Assembly: GCA_029252625.1 (NCBI GenBank)
Contig: JAQXBA010000167.1
Span: 1 to 42,683 of the forward strand
Source: Opitutia bacterium
Lineage (GTDB): Bacteria; Verrucomicrobiota; Verrucomicrobiia; Opitutales; Coraliomargaritaceae
Direction of reading: 5' to 3'
Length of the DNA: 42,683 bases
The stretch's first letter is position 1; every line of letters starts with the position of its first letter. Made by a program: the position numbers and the translations under genes. This document shows positions 28,763 through 38,712 of this stretch, piece by piece. The notes beneath the pieces were generated by a model, which saw only the letters and a program-made list of their open reading frames with translations, was not told the DNA's origin and made no database searches.

Positions 28763-29641
28763 ATGAAGAAGATATCCTATTTGGTGCTAACGCTGTCACT
28801 GCTGCTGACAGGATGCCACACGATCCCCGCAGAGAAGATCAGACCTCTCGACCTTCGAACCATGACATTTAACATTCGAAATGGGCGAGCGAATGATGGG
28901 GAGAACCGCTGGGAACTCCGGAAAGAATTCGTTTGTGACGTCATTCGAGATTATGCACCGGATGTGTTGGGGGTGCAGGAGGCGTTCCGCTTTCAGTTGG
29001 ATGAATTCCGCAATCATCTGCCAGAATATGGAGAGGTCGGAATCGGGAGAGATGGTGACACCAAGGGGGAATACTCGGCCATCTTATACAAGAAGAAGCG
29101 ATTTGACGTGGTAGATGCTGGAACCTTCTGGTTATCGGACACCCCGACCACACCATCCCAACATTGGGGCAGCGCCTGTCGTCGTGTTTGCACTTGGTCG
29201 CGACTTATCGACAAGGAGACAAACAGGCCGCTGTACATTTTTAACACACACCTGGATCACGAGTCTCAGCTTGCAAGGGTAAAGGGCCTAAAATTGATCA
29301 TGTCGCGTATCCAGAAGCGAAGCCATCAGGATCCATTCATTCTGATGGGGGATCTAAACGCTGGCGAAAGCAATCCTGCCATTACCTATTTGAAGAAAAC
29401 CGAATCTGTGGATAACGGCACCCGTCCCACGCTCGTAGACAGCTTTCGTGTTCTTCACCCAACGACAAAAGAGGTCGGCACGTTCAGTGGATTCAAAGGG
29501 CGAACAGACGGTGAGAAAATCGACTATATACTTGTTGAGCCGACTGTACAGGTTCTAGAAGCGTCCATAGTGCGAACAGAACAAGCTGGTCGAAACCCAT
29601 CTGATCACTATCCAGTCACTGCGCAATTGCAATTTGAATGA
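28763..29641 (+). CDS. Lipoprotein of the endonuclease/exonuclease/phosphatase family
   Basis: 292 residues from ATG 28763. The N-terminus MKKISYLVLTLSLLLTGC is a classic lipoprotein signal (lipobox LTGC). The mature part has the EEP fold: MTFNIRNGRANDGENRW (early), DVLGVQEAF with the metal-binding Glu, IFNTHLDH, LMGDLNAGESNP, KIDYILVEP and PSDHYPV with the C-terminal His. The catalytic set is complete. Substrates of this surface-exposed subgroup are unknown (nuclease or phosphoesterase). An upstream in-frame start at 28685 would destroy the signal peptide and is rejected. Codon choice is less C-ending than in its neighbours, and tandem octads flank it on both sides, so it may be acquired. 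Confidence 0.88.
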   Translation: MKKISYLVLTLSLLLTGCHTIPAEKIRPLDLRTMTFNIRNGRANDGENRWELRKEFVCDVIRDYAPDVLGVQEAFRFQLDEFRNHLPEYGEVGIGRDGDTKGEYSAILYKKKRFDVVDAGTFWLSDTPTTPSQHWGSACRRVCTWSRLIDKETNRPLYIFNTHLDHESQLARVKGLKLIMSRIQKRSHQDPFILMGDLNAGESNPAITYLKKTESVDNGTRPTLVDSFRVLHPTTKEVGTFSGFKGRTDGEKIDYILVEPTVQVLEASIVRTEQAGRNPSDHYPVTAQLQFE

Positions 29642-29664
29642 GCAACATAGCAACGTAGAACAAT
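29641..29664 (+). repeat. Three octads directly after the EEP stop
   Basis: AGCAACAT, AGCAACGT and AGAACAAT follow each other, beginning at the last base of the stop codon. See the octads at 28679. Confidence 0.4.
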
Positions 29665-29752
29665 CCCCTGCAGGCGACGTCCTAAAGGCCGCGCCGGAGG
29701 AGTAGCGATAGACAGATAGAGGAACCCATATTTTTTTACGACTCGCTGCGCT

Positions 29753-29814
29753 GGGAGACACTGAGAGCACAGAGAGGTAAATACGAATGATCAGCTCTGT
29801 GCTCTCTGCGCCTC
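29753..29814. repeat. Inverted pair of heptad arrays forming a long dyad
   Basis: Left block 29753-29780 is four 7-base units (GGGAGAC, ACTGAGA, GCACAGA, GAGGTAA); right block 29794-29814 is three units (GCTCTGT, GCTCTCT, GCGCCTC). The inner 12 bases, 29763-29774 and 29795-29806, are perfectly complementary. Confidence 0.55.
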
Positions 29815-29823
29815 TAATGAAGG

Positions 29824-29859
29824 CAGGGACGTAGGTCTGACGGAGATGGCGCAGCAATG
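29824..29859 (+). repeat. Dispersed intergenic repeat, copy 1
   Basis: Shares about 27 of 34 bases with 34649-34683, including GGACGTA, GTCTGA, GGAG and AGCAATG in the same order and spacing. Neither copy is in a gene. Confidence 0.5.
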
Positions 29860-30070
29860 AGTGGTAAAAATATACAGAGAATAGGGCTGACTCTGCCCCA
29901 AATAAAACCATCTTATTGAAACAGAACCAAACCATTGAATCAAAATCAAAATCGCACCCCACAAACCAATTTAACACCACAGGTAAGATGAGAGTAGATT
30001 CAGTCGAGCGACTCAATGAGTTTCGCTACCACTCACTCATTAGTCCTCCCTACGTTGGCCACAGCGAAAT

Positions 30071-30784
30071 ATGAGTGACCTCACAATCATTATTTTCGCG
30101 TCCTGGTTGGCAGGTCTAGCAGCCTTCGCTGGCGGCATTATGGCTTGGGCCACAGGCGCCGCAAACTCAAAAAAAAAGTCTGAGGTAACTCATGGTATCA
30201 TCGCCTTCGGTGGGGGGATTCTCATTGCCGCAGTGGTTTTTGCACTGCTCCCTAAAGCAATGATCGTTCTTAGCCCAGTTGGCCTTGGTGTTACGTTCTG
30301 CGCCGGGGGGGTATCCTTCAGCATCTTGGATGCATATCTGAGCAGGAGTGGTGGTTCACAAGCTCAGTTCTTGGCCATGCTATTGGACTTTCTACCTGAA
30401 GCTCTTGCCCTGGGTGCTATTTTTGGCCACGACCATCGACTGGGCATATTGCTTGCCGCCTTTATTGGTGCCCAGAACTTGCCTGAGGGTTTTAATTCTT
30501 TCCGGGAGATGACGGTGACCGTCGGTATCCGTTCTCGTGTCGCACTCATGTCTCTGTTGGCTGTTAGCCTGCTCGGTCCGGTTGCAGCATGTGCTGGATA
30601 CTTCTTTCTTCAGGATCAGATTCAGGTGACTGGGGGCATAATGACTTTCGCAGGAGGCGGTATAATGTATCTTATCTTTCAAGACATTGCCCCACAAGCG
30701 AAGATAAGGAAACGCTGGATGCCAGCGCTCGGCGCAGTTCTTGGTTTCGCGGTTGGAATGATGGGAAAGCTGTTGCTCCATTGA
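30071..30784 (+). CDS. ZIP-family-like metal transporter
   Basis: 237 residues, about eight membrane helices, ZIP superfamily topology. The two metal-site helices are recognisable: LLDFLPEALALGAIFG (about 104-119) and AQNLPEGFNSF (about 137-147), each with the Pro-Glu pair, although the His of the usual HNxPEG motif is Asp or Gln here. A divalent-cation substrate is therefore likely, with altered selectivity. A short Lys-rich loop (AANSKKKSEVTHG) follows helix 1. The gene lies between repeat-rich spacers and uses more T-ending codons than its neighbours, which suggests transfer. Start ATG 30071 has no Shine-Dalgarno. Confidence 0.8.
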   Translation: MSDLTIIIFASWLAGLAAFAGGIMAWATGAANSKKKSEVTHGIIAFGGGILIAAVVFALLPKAMIVLSPVGLGVTFCAGGVSFSILDAYLSRSGGSQAQFLAMLLDFLPEALALGAIFGHDHRLGILLAAFIGAQNLPEGFNSFREMTVTVGIRSRVALMSLLAVSLLGPVAACAGYFFLQDQIQVTGGIMTFAGGGIMYLIFQDIAPQAKIRKRWMPALGAVLGFAVGMMGKLLLH

Positions 30785-31132
30785 AGCGATACAGACGCTC
30801 AACAAGACGTTGCATCCAAGCTATGAGTCGCTTCGCAGCCAGATTTTCTGGTGGTTTTAACCAACAACAAAGTAAAGCTTACCTCCACTCATAGGTGGAT
30901 GAACTTTACGACCTGGGAATTAAATCATGTAAATGAAACTGATTTAGAAAACTGAATTTCAAAGAAATCAGAAAGAGCACGTTGGCATTGATTCAGTTGC
31001 CTGTAGGTCTATTTATTATCGAAATTAGCATTTCGGCAGACCTAATGGACAAAAGTGGATGCGATCAAAAGAATGCATTGTATTTTGCGAACGGTGGGAG
31101 CTGAAGCTACACGACAACGACTGGTGTCGCTG
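30785..31132. other. Convergent intergenic region with a composite stem and an attC-like half site
   Basis: About 350 bp without a gene, between the convergent ZIP and TPMT-like genes. GCTCAAC (about 30796-30802) fits the integron inverse core RYYYAAC and is followed by AAGACGTTGCA, but I found no partner GTTRRRY core, so this is only a half site. At 31004-31044 a composite stem forms: TAGGTCT/AGACCTA outside and CGAAAT/ATTTCG inside. No T-run follows. Confidence 0.35.
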
Positions 31133-31729
31133 CTAGCGCTTTCGGAGCCAGCGCACTTCTTCGCTGCCGAGCGGACGACACGGGTACGACTGCTGCGGCA
31201 CGCTCGACTCCAGCGTGTCAAAATCGTCGCCGAACAACGCTTCAATTTGATCGGTCGTAATTGGATGTGGTGGCCCCTCCCCTCGGTAGTCCTTCACCTT
31301 ACGAAAAAACACCGCGAGATAATGCCCATTCGGCTTGAGCGCCTGAAGCACCGCTCTGACATAGGCCAAACGTTGCGCAGGATCTAACGCACACAGGCAG
31401 GTGTGCTCCACCACTACATCGAATTGCTCGTGATAATCCGTGGGTAAATCCAAAAAGTCCGCCATCTCGAAGCGCTCGTCTGAGACTGTTTCAATGGCTT
31501 GCGCTTTTCGCACCGCACCCGCTGCAATATCCATACCCACAACCGAAGCTCCCTGCTCCGCAAGCAGGCGTACATCGTGCCCGAGGCCACAGCCAGGCAC
31601 TAATACTCGACCACGCATTGGATGTCTCGCTAAAAAAGCCTGCAGAGGCGGCGCAGCGACTCCTTTGTCCCACGGGGTATCATTAATTTCGTACGCGGCA
31701 TTCCAATCTTTAGGCATATTATCATTCAT
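31133..31729 (-). CDS. TPMT-superfamily SAM-dependent methyltransferase
   Basis: 198 residues. The thiopurine methyltransferase-like layout is clear: WNAAYEINDTPWDKGVAAPPL (9-29), SAM-binding VLVPGCGLGHDVRLLAEQG (about 43-61) and VVGMDIAAGAV, then VVEHTCLCALDPAQR (about 106-120) and LAVFFRKVKDYRGEGPPHPIT (about 138-158). Bacterial members methylate thiol, selenium or tellurium compounds or small metabolites. Convergent to the ZIP gene, divergent to ilvA. A start at Met5 (MPKDW) is also possible. Confidence 0.88.
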   Translation of the reverse strand: MNDNMPKDWNAAYEINDTPWDKGVAAPPLQAFLARHPMRGRVLVPGCGLGHDVRLLAEQGASVVGMDIAAGAVRKAQAIETVSDERFEMADFLDLPTDYHEQFDVVVEHTCLCALDPAQRLAYVRAVLQALKPNGHYLAVFFRKVKDYRGEGPPHPITTDQIEALFGDDFDTLESSVPQQSYPCRPLGSEEVRWLRKR

Positions 31730-31983
31730 AGCAAAATCACCATTCCGACAAAGTAATTCTTACATCAGAATCTTAAATTCTATTGAATTCTTTATCTAAT
31801 GAATCGAAGGCAACCCGCTTCCGTTGTTAACTGACCTTGTCTAGCCGCGCACTCTCCTTTTCACTCTGTATTGTAGCGAGGCGTTTTATCTGATGGCACC
31901 ATTACCAGATAAATCAGCTCGCTACATGTATCTGGGCATAAACCTCACTTGCACACTTTGCGAAAAAGCATTCAACTGTGCGC

Positions 31984-33507
31984 ATGGAATCGGAATCGCT
32001 TACACGCGCCTTGCGTCAAGAAATATTATCTGCCCGCCGCCGTATCTACGAAGTTTGCCCAGCGACGCCACTCGAATCGATTGAGTTCGAGGGCCTCTCC
32101 ATCTTCGTTAAGCGCGAAGACCTCTCACCAATTCATGCCTACAAATGGCGCGGTGCCTACAATCGCATGGCGCAACTCACCGCCGACGAAATCAAGGCTG
32201 GCGTCGTCACCGCCTCTGCGGGCAACCACGCTCAAGGCGTCGCACTCGCTGCCAAGAAACTAGGCACTCAAGCGACTATTTTCATGCCACTGGCCACACC
32301 TCGCATGAAACAAGTATCAGTCAAAAAACACGGCGGAGACAATATCGAAATCCGCTTAACCGGAGACAGCTACGATGCCGCCAGCAACGCAGCGCACGCC
32401 TACGCCGAAAAGCATAACCGTACCTACATCCACGCTTACGACGACCTCGCGGTAATGGCAGGCCAAGGCACATTGGCCGACGAAATCGTGATGTCTGGCA
32501 AAGGCCCCTTCGACGTCGCCTTCCTACAGGTCGGCGGCGGTGGTATGGCTGCGGCTACCGCGACATGGTTGAAAATGAATTTCCCCGACATCTATATCGT
32601 CGGTGTCGAGGGCGTCGAACAAGCGTCCATGGCAGCGGCGATCAAAGCAGGTCACCCCGTGGCGCTAGATAAGGTCGATGTTTTTTGCGATGGCACTGCC
32701 GTTCGTAAAGTCGGCAAACTCACACATCAGGTCTGCGCCGAGGTGGTCGATGAATGGATGACTGTCAGCAACGATGAGGTGTCCGCCGCGGTTCAATTCT
32801 TATGGGAACAGCTGCGCTGCATCCCTGAGCCTTCAGGTGCGATGGGCATGGCTGGCATCCTGAAACGTCGCGAATCCCTTGTGGGTCAACGTGTACTCAG
32901 CGTGCTATGCGGCGCAAACATGGACTTTGAGCAACTCGCGAGTATCGCCCGCCGCTCAGCAGTCGGCGCTGATCGCCGCCGCTTCCTGCGAATTGAGATC
33001 AAGGAAAGATCCGGTGCGATGTCCGGACTCCTGAAAGCCTTGCCTGACAGCGTTAATATCGTCGATTTTCAATATGGCAAAACCGATGCCGAGGGTGCGA
33101 CTCCCGTCATCGGGTTCGATGTCGATCTAATACAAATCGAGGTATTAAAAAAGTCACTGCGCGACGCTGGTTTTGCATTCACAGAAGTCACCTCCGAAGC
33201 CGATGTGGTCTTCCGACTGATACACTATGAATCGAGGCTCCTTCACACGCCCTATTTCATCACCTTGGAATTCCATGAGCGCCGAGGCGCGTTGGGAGGC
33301 TTCCTCAGCGCTGTCAGCCCCCACGCAAACTTGTGCTATTTTAACTACGTCTATTCGGGTGAGCGCGTCGGTCGCGCACTACTCGGCTTCGAATTTGATT
33401 CGTCCAATCAGCACGACCAATTTACTCAAGTGCTCGACTCAGCCAAAGACACCTACCGCGCATATGAGCCCGTCTCCGAGGCAACACTGGCACGCATTAT
33501 CGGTTAA
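31984..33507 (+). CDS. ilvA: Threonine ammonia-lyase, biosynthetic type, with two ACT-like domains
   Basis: 507 residues from ATG 31984 (a GTG two codons earlier is less likely). It deaminates threonine to 2-oxobutanoate, the committed step of isoleucine synthesis, with PLP. The PLP Lys is in [10 protein letters not shown] (Lys54); the phosphate and substrate sites are [13 protein letters not shown] (about 78-90) and the glycine loop VGGGGMAAA (about 184-192). After about residue 330, two ACT-like regulatory repeats follow ([21 protein letters not shown] and [21 protein letters not shown]), the arrangement that gives isoleucine feedback control. It is followed after 14 bp by an AEC transporter. 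Confidence 0.95.
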   Translation: MESESLTRALRQEILSARRRIYEVCPATPLESIEFEGLSIFVKREDLSPIHAYKWRGAYNRMAQLTADEIKAGVVTASAGNHAQGVALAAKKLGTQATIFMPLATPRMKQVSVKKHGGDNIEIRLTGDSYDAASNAAHAYAEKHNRTYIHAYDDLAVMAGQGTLADEIVMSGKGPFDVAFLQVGGGGMAAATATWLKMNFPDIYIVGVEGVEQASMAAAIKAGHPVALDKVDVFCDGTAVRKVGKLTHQVCAEVVDEWMTVSNDEVSAAVQFLWEQLRCIPEPSGAMGMAGILKRRESLVGQRVLSVLCGANMDFEQLASIARRSAVGADRRRFLRIEIKERSGAMSGLLKALPDSVNIVDFQYGKTDAEGATPVIGFDVDLIQIEVLKKSLRDAGFAFTEVTSEADVVFRLIHYESRLLHTPYFITLEFHERRGALGGFLSAVSPHANLCYFNYVYSGERVGRALLGFEFDSSNQHDQFTQVLDSAKDTYRAYEPVSEATLARIIG

Positions 33508-33521
33508 GCACATCGCACAGG

Positions 33522-34472
33522 ATGAATACCACACAACTCGTTTTCTCCGCAGTTCTCCCCATTTTCTTCGTGATTGGAACAGGCGCATTGGCTCGCCGAC
33601 TCGGTTGGCTCGACACCGAAGCCGACCGCAGCTTGATGACCGTGGTCGTCAACCTGCTCTACCCTGCACTTATCTTTAGTATCATCCTAGGTAACGATGC
33701 GCTACGCCAACCCTCAAACTTAATACTGCCACCACTCGTTGGCCTAACCACCGTCGCCTGTGGCTTCGGCCTAGCACTGCTAGTCGCACGCAAATCTAAT
33801 ATCGGCGACCTGAAGGAGTGTCGCACCTTTGCCTTTACCACTGGCATTTATAACTACGGCTACTTCCCCGTGCCGATCATTGCATTGCTATTCGACCGTG
33901 AAACGACTGGCGTTCTTTTCGTGCACAATCTCGGTGTTGAAGTGGCGATGTGGGTGCTTGGCGTCGGCTTCATACTCTCACCTAACGACACAAAGTCGAT
34001 CTGGAAGCGAATCTTCAGTGGCCCCGTAATTGCGATTCTCGTAGCGGTGCCAATGAACTATTTTAAAATTGACCAACAGCTCCCGAACTCCGCCCTCGAG
34101 ACGATCAACCTGCTCGGCCAATGCGCGATTCCGCTGGGTTTGATCCTTATCGGCGCAACTTTCATCGACCTGACAAAAGAAATGAAGGTCACCAGTCGCC
34201 TAAACATCCCAATCACGGCATCGGTGCTGCGACTCGGCATCCTTCCTGCTACCTTCTTGTTTATCGCATTCATATTGCCAATCTCAATCGAGCTCAAATG
34301 CGTGATTGCCGTGCAAGCTGCGATGCCTTGCGGCGTCTTTCCCATCGTGCTCGCCCGCCACTTCGATGGCTCAGTAGAAATTGCACTCAAAGTCGTGCTC
34401 GGCACCACGATTATTAGCTTCCTAACGATTCCACTCTGGATCGCAATCGGCATGAAGCTGCTCAATTTTTAA
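33522..34472 (+). CDS. AEC-family transporter (auxin efflux carrier/malate permease type)
   Basis: 316 residues with about ten membrane helices in two similar halves. The start [25 protein letters not shown] and [15 protein letters not shown] (about 47-61), with the broken helix, are typical of the AEC group, as is the second-half segment [17 protein letters not shown] (about 201-217). Members export organic acids or other small anions; the substrate is unknown. It starts 14 bp after ilvA and is likely co-transcribed. It could export 2-oxo acids, but that is a guess. Confidence 0.9.
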   Translation: MNTTQLVFSAVLPIFFVIGTGALARRLGWLDTEADRSLMTVVVNLLYPALIFSIILGNDALRQPSNLILPPLVGLTTVACGFGLALLVARKSNIGDLKECRTFAFTTGIYNYGYFPVPIIALLFDRETTGVLFVHNLGVEVAMWVLGVGFILSPNDTKSIWKRIFSGPVIAILVAVPMNYFKIDQQLPNSALETINLLGQCAIPLGLILIGATFIDLTKEMKVTSRLNIPITASVLRLGILPATFLFIAFILPISIELKCVIAVQAAMPCGVFPIVLARHFDGSVEIALKVVLGTTIISFLTIPLWIAIGMKLLNF

Positions 34473-34648
34473 ACTCAATGGCCTTGTAATCTATCTATGT
34501 CCGATAAAAAATATCGTACAAATCATCGCATGCGGCAGCTCCCCACAACTTAAATCAGCCAAATACCGCCCCTGGCACAGAGCATAAAAAAAAGGCAGGG
34601 TATAGAAGCATCGCCGCCGTATCAACCGCCCGACTTAGGAATGAACCA

Positions 34649-34683
34649 CAGGACGTAAGTCTGATGGAGCGCGCGTAGCAATG
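34649..34683 (+). repeat. Dispersed intergenic repeat, copy 2
   Basis: See 29824-29859. Copy 2 lies between the AEC transporter and exbD, both ends outside genes. Confidence 0.5.
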
Positions 34684-34724
34684 TCGAATTCACAACCCCC
34701 TGCTCACGATCACTGTCGAAGTCA

Positions 34725-35123
34725 CTAACGAGACTGCAAGCGAATCTTGTTTAGCCTATTACTGCGGCACACATCCATGACTGTGGTGACGAACCTGAGC
34801 GGCACTTCCTCGTCGGCGACTAGCAAAATGGGTAGATCTGGTGTCAATTCGCCTGCGAGCTTGATCGCCTCTTCAAACTGAGGCATCTCGATCAATTGAT
34901 TATTCAAATAGATCTCGCCGTTTGGGCTCAGTGCAATCGTGATACGCTCCTTAACATCATTCTTACCTGCCGTTTTAATTTCGGGCACGGTGATGTTGAG
35001 CGAACTGATTTGCTTGAATTGCATCGTCACCATAAAGAAGAACAACAATACAGTAAGCACATCAACCAAAGGCACGATATTGATCGAAGGGTTGCGACGT
35101 CTCTGTGACACTAGGCTGCTCAT
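34725..35123 (-). CDS. exbD: ExbD/TolR-family biopolymer transport protein
   Basis: 132 residues. One N-terminal span, NIVPLVDVLTVLLFFFMVTM (about 15-34), carries the essential membrane Asp (Asp19 or so), and a periplasmic domain of about 95 residues follows (ITIALSPNGEIYLNNQLIEM; LLVADEEVPLRFVTTVMDVC). It uses the proton motive force with ExbB to energise TonB or a Tol-like system. It follows exbB by 31 bp. No TonB gene is nearby. Confidence 0.92.
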   Translation of the reverse strand: MSSLVSQRRRNPSINIVPLVDVLTVLLFFFMVTMQFKQISSLNITVPEIKTAGKNDVKERITIALSPNGEIYLNNQLIEMPQFEEAIKLAGELTPDLPILLVADEEVPLRFVTTVMDVCRSNRLNKIRLQSR

Positions 35124-35154
35124 CGGCTGTTATGTGAAGGTATACAAAAAAATT

Positions 35155-35730
35155 CTACGCCTGTGGGCGTTTACGTGCGAGTTCAGTCAAACACTCGACA
35201 CCGACGCTAATTCTTGTCGCGAGCAGCTCAACACGACGCAATAAATATGCATGTGCGGCTAAAGCTGGAATCGCAATAGCGAGCCCAAGAATCGTGGTAT
35301 TCAAGGCCAACGCGATACCACCGATAAAAGCACTAGGATCTACCAGTCCACTGTCGGCAAAGAAATTACCAAACACTTGAGTCAAACCAGTCACCGTGCC
35401 CAACAAGCCCAACAGCGGCGCGGCACCGATCACCACCTCGAGTAGAAAGAGTCCACGCTCCATGCGACTCACCTCCAAACGAGCAAAGGCATTGAGCGCT
35501 TCCGGATCGGGGTGCCTGTCACGATAAAAACTAATGATACGCCCTGTAACTGAACCCAGATCCGACTCGATCTGATCGAGGTTCCCTTCGACGAAGGCAT
35601 CCACCATACGCTGAGGAATGACACTTGAACTACGCAGCGCAATCAGGCGCTCCACCGTAATAAAAACTGCGATAAAGGAGCACAGGGCTAAGGGGTAAAA
35701 AAAGATGCCAGTGTTAGTCAGTAAATCCAT
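35155..35730 (-). CDS. exbB: ExbB/TolQ-family proton channel protein
   Basis: 191 residues with three membrane helices: FYPLALCSFIAVFITVERLI (about 12-31), a second at about 97-125, and a third at about 135-160. The hallmark of the MotA/TolQ/ExbB domain, LLEVVIGAAPLLGLLGTVTGLTQVF, spans about 95-119, and the FIGGIALALNTTILGLAIAIPALAA block is also typical. It forms the proton channel with ExbD. It begins 26 bp after the leuD terminator, so it has its own promoter. Confidence 0.93.
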   Translation of the reverse strand: MDLLTNTGIFFYPLALCSFIAVFITVERLIALRSSSVIPQRMVDAFVEGNLDQIESDLGSVTGRIISFYRDRHPDPEALNAFARLEVSRMERGLFLLEVVIGAAPLLGLLGTVTGLTQVFGNFFADSGLVDPSAFIGGIALALNTTILGLAIAIPALAAHAYLLRRVELLATRISVGVECLTELARKRPQA

Positions 35731-35755
35731 AGAGCGGTAAAATGGTGGTTAGATA

Positions 35756-35790
35756 AAAAAGGCGCAACCGTGTTGATTGCGCCTTTTGTC
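35756..35790 (-). terminator. Rho-independent terminator of leuC-leuD
   Basis: Stem GGCGCAA/TTGCGCC, extended by flanking A and T residues (AAAA.../...TTTT), with a 9-base loop. Read on the minus strand it ends in a run of six T residues, 30 bp after the leuD stop. Confidence 0.88.
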
Positions 35791-35819
35791 AAAAAATGAG
35801 AATCGAAGCCCCTGCAATG

Positions 35820-36422
35820 TTAAGCCTGCATATAAGGTAATGCATCTGTCACTTTCGTGACAGTTGCGGCACCTTCGAGCAGCTCATCGAGCGGATCATA
35901 CGTGCCATTAAGCAAACTTTCGCGAGCGCCTGCCTTGATGTCGCACTTGATGAACTCATCGTCGAACCAAACCTTGTGATCTTCGATATCGATAGTGATC
36001 TCGAGATCTGGGTTGCGCTCGACCGCAGCAGTCAGGATCGCACGATCTGCATCCGTTGCGATCACGCAGAGGACGCCAAGGTTGACGGAATTGCCAAAGA
36101 AGATCTCAGCAAAGCTACCAGCGATCACCGCATTGTAACCCGCACGAAGGATCGACTGGGGAGCGTGCTCGCGAGAACTGCCGCAACCGAAGTTGTTGCC
36201 ACTGAGGATGATTGAAGCATCCGCGAAGCGAGGGTCGTTCAGATTGTGCACCTTATCTTCGCCAGACTCAGTCTTGCGAACATCGTGGAAGAGATACTCA
36301 CCGAGGCCATCAAAAGTGATGCACTTCATGAAGCGAGCAGGGATAATACGGTCTGTATCGATGTCGTCGCCTGGGACGAATACGCCTTTACCAGTAACTT
36401 GTTTAATCGGATTGGATGCCAT
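35820..36422 (-). CDS. leuD: 3-isopropylmalate dehydratase small subunit
   Basis: 200 residues. With LeuC it isomerises 2-isopropylmalate to 3-isopropylmalate in leucine synthesis. Family motifs: GKGVFVPGDDIDTDRIIPARFMK (about 12-34), LSGNNFGCGSSREHAPQS (about 74-91) and IAGSFAEIFFGNSVNLG (about 100-116). The frame is open to 36533, but ATG 36422 gives the usual N-terminus; the extension would translate the hairpin-rich leader. 132 bp separate it from leuC, unusually far for this pair. Confidence 0.96.
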   Translation of the reverse strand: MASNPIKQVTGKGVFVPGDDIDTDRIIPARFMKCITFDGLGEYLFHDVRKTESGEDKVHNLNDPRFADASIILSGNNFGCGSSREHAPQSILRAGYNAVIAGSFAEIFFGNSVNLGVLCVIATDADRAILTAAVERNPDLEITIDIEDHKVWFDDEFIKCDIKAGARESLLNGTYDPLDELLEGAATVTKVTDALPYMQA

Positions 36423-36554
36423 GATATTTAAAAATTTAAACGTAGCGCGAAAAGCGCGGAGATGGTGAACCGTCTGCGGTTTGCCCCGAAGGGGAGACTG
36501 AAACGGGTGCCCTTTAGGGCGTTGAAGGAACAATTACGAATTTGTAACACGTAT
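36423..36554 (-). promoter_or_regulatory. leuC-leuD spacer with four consecutive short hairpins
   Basis: Four 4-bp stems with 3- to 5-base loops occur in a row: GCGC-GAAAA-GCGC (36445-36457), ACCG-TCTG-CGGT (36469-36480), CCCC-GAA-GGGG (36484-36494) and GCCC-TTTA-GGGC (36509-36520). None overlaps another. Possible roles are differential mRNA stability or translation control; no T-run follows. Confidence 0.45.
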
Positions 36555-37970
<1,416 letters not shown>

Positions 37971-38108
37971 AATAGTGTCCTCTAAGGAGGGTTAATCTCA
38001 AAAGCGTCTCAATAAGGATAGCTTTTGGGGGTCTTGCAACCGCAAAGATTTTTTTGATTTTTCGACCACTGAGCCAAAGACAACGTGCACAGCACGCAAG
38101 CATAGGAG

Positions 38109-38180
38109 CGTGGCGACTCGCCCACGATTTCATCAACTAATGGCTGGTCCCCCACAACGCCTGTGGGCGGGTCGCCCACA
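38109..38180. repeat. Second pair of REP-like palindromes
   Basis: 38109-38126 (CGTGGCGA-C-TCGCCCACG, one base short in the left arm) and 38162-38180 (TGTGGGCGG-G-TCGCCCACA, one G-T wobble in the stem) share the core of the palindromes at 1-68. They lie 35 bp apart in the gap between leuC and the HU terminator. Confidence 0.6.
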
Positions 38181-38224
38181 GACCTTGATTCTCGTTCATG
38201 CCTAGCCTGTTCGTATCTAGTCGA

Positions 38225-38257
38225 CAAAAAAACCCGCAGCCTACGCTGCGGGTTTTT
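38225..38257 (-). terminator. Rho-independent terminator of the HU gene
   Basis: An 11-bp stem, AAACCCGCAGC/GCTGCGGGTTT, with loop CTAC. Both strands end in T-runs, so it may act in both directions; for HU the minus-strand T-run is the relevant one. Confidence 0.92.
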
Positions 38258-38282
38258 GAAAGCTTTTGTCTTGGGGTAAAGA

Positions 38283-38558
38283 CTAGAGGACTGCCTTGAA
38301 GCCAGCGCCTGCTTTGAACTTAATTGCTTTGGAAGCTTTGATGCGGATCTTCTCACCAGTTTGTGGGTTGATACCATCACGAGCTGCACGCTTAGTTACG
38401 GAGTAGGTACCGAAACCAATTAATTGGACATTTTTGTCCTTCTTAATGCCCTTTTTGATGCCTTCAAGTACGGCTTGGACCGAGCGTTCCGCGGATGCTT
38501 TAGATGTATCTGCGCCTAGTGATTTTTGCACTTCTGCAACAAGTTCTGCTTTGTTCAT
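38283..38558 (-). CDS. hup: HU-family DNA-binding protein
   Basis: 91 residues, the usual size of HU/IHF proteins, which bend and compact DNA as dimers. The start MNKAELVAEVQKSLG, the turn VQLIGFGTYSV (about 44-54), KRAARDGINPQTGEKIRI (about 56-73, the DNA-contacting arm with the conserved Asn-Pro) and the basic C-terminus KFKAGAGFKAVL all fit. Monocistronic with its own terminator. It cannot be split into HU-alpha or HU-beta. Confidence 0.96.
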   Translation of the reverse strand: MNKAELVAEVQKSLGADTSKASAERSVQAVLEGIKKGIKKDKNVQLIGFGTYSVTKRAARDGINPQTGEKIRIKASKAIKFKAGAGFKAVL

Positions 38559-38712
38559 ATACGTGTATAATTTGTTTGAGGTTGATTGGCCTAATGACCG
38601 TACAAGAAAACACGTGTTGGATTCATCATCGTCAACAATAAATCGCCTTGAATAGGCTATTTTTTCACGTTTCTAGCCGACAGCAATGCGATTCGCGACT
38701 CTCAGAGCCAGA

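Larger units (their letters stand above)
29642..30070. other. Repeat-rich intergenic region
   Basis: About 430 bp with no convincing gene. It holds the octads at its left edge, a large dyad at 29753-29814 (12-bp perfect arms GAGAGCACAGAG/CTCTGTGCTCTC, 20-base loop; each arm is part of a heptad run), and a copy of a dispersed repeat at 29824-29859. Frames crossing this stretch on the minus strand are not protein-like. Confidence 0.6.

Noticed and set aside
29555-30016. Minus-strand frame of 153 residues across the repeat-rich spacer
   Set aside because: It overlaps the end of a real gene, crosses the repeats and has no protein-like features.
36423-36533. Longer leuD start at 36533
   Set aside because: The extension translates the hairpin-bearing spacer and does not match LeuD proteins.
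38225-38257. HU terminator hairpin as an attachment site or REP copy
   Set aside because: The stem differs from the GTGGGCGA core and is followed by a T-run, so a terminator explains it fully.
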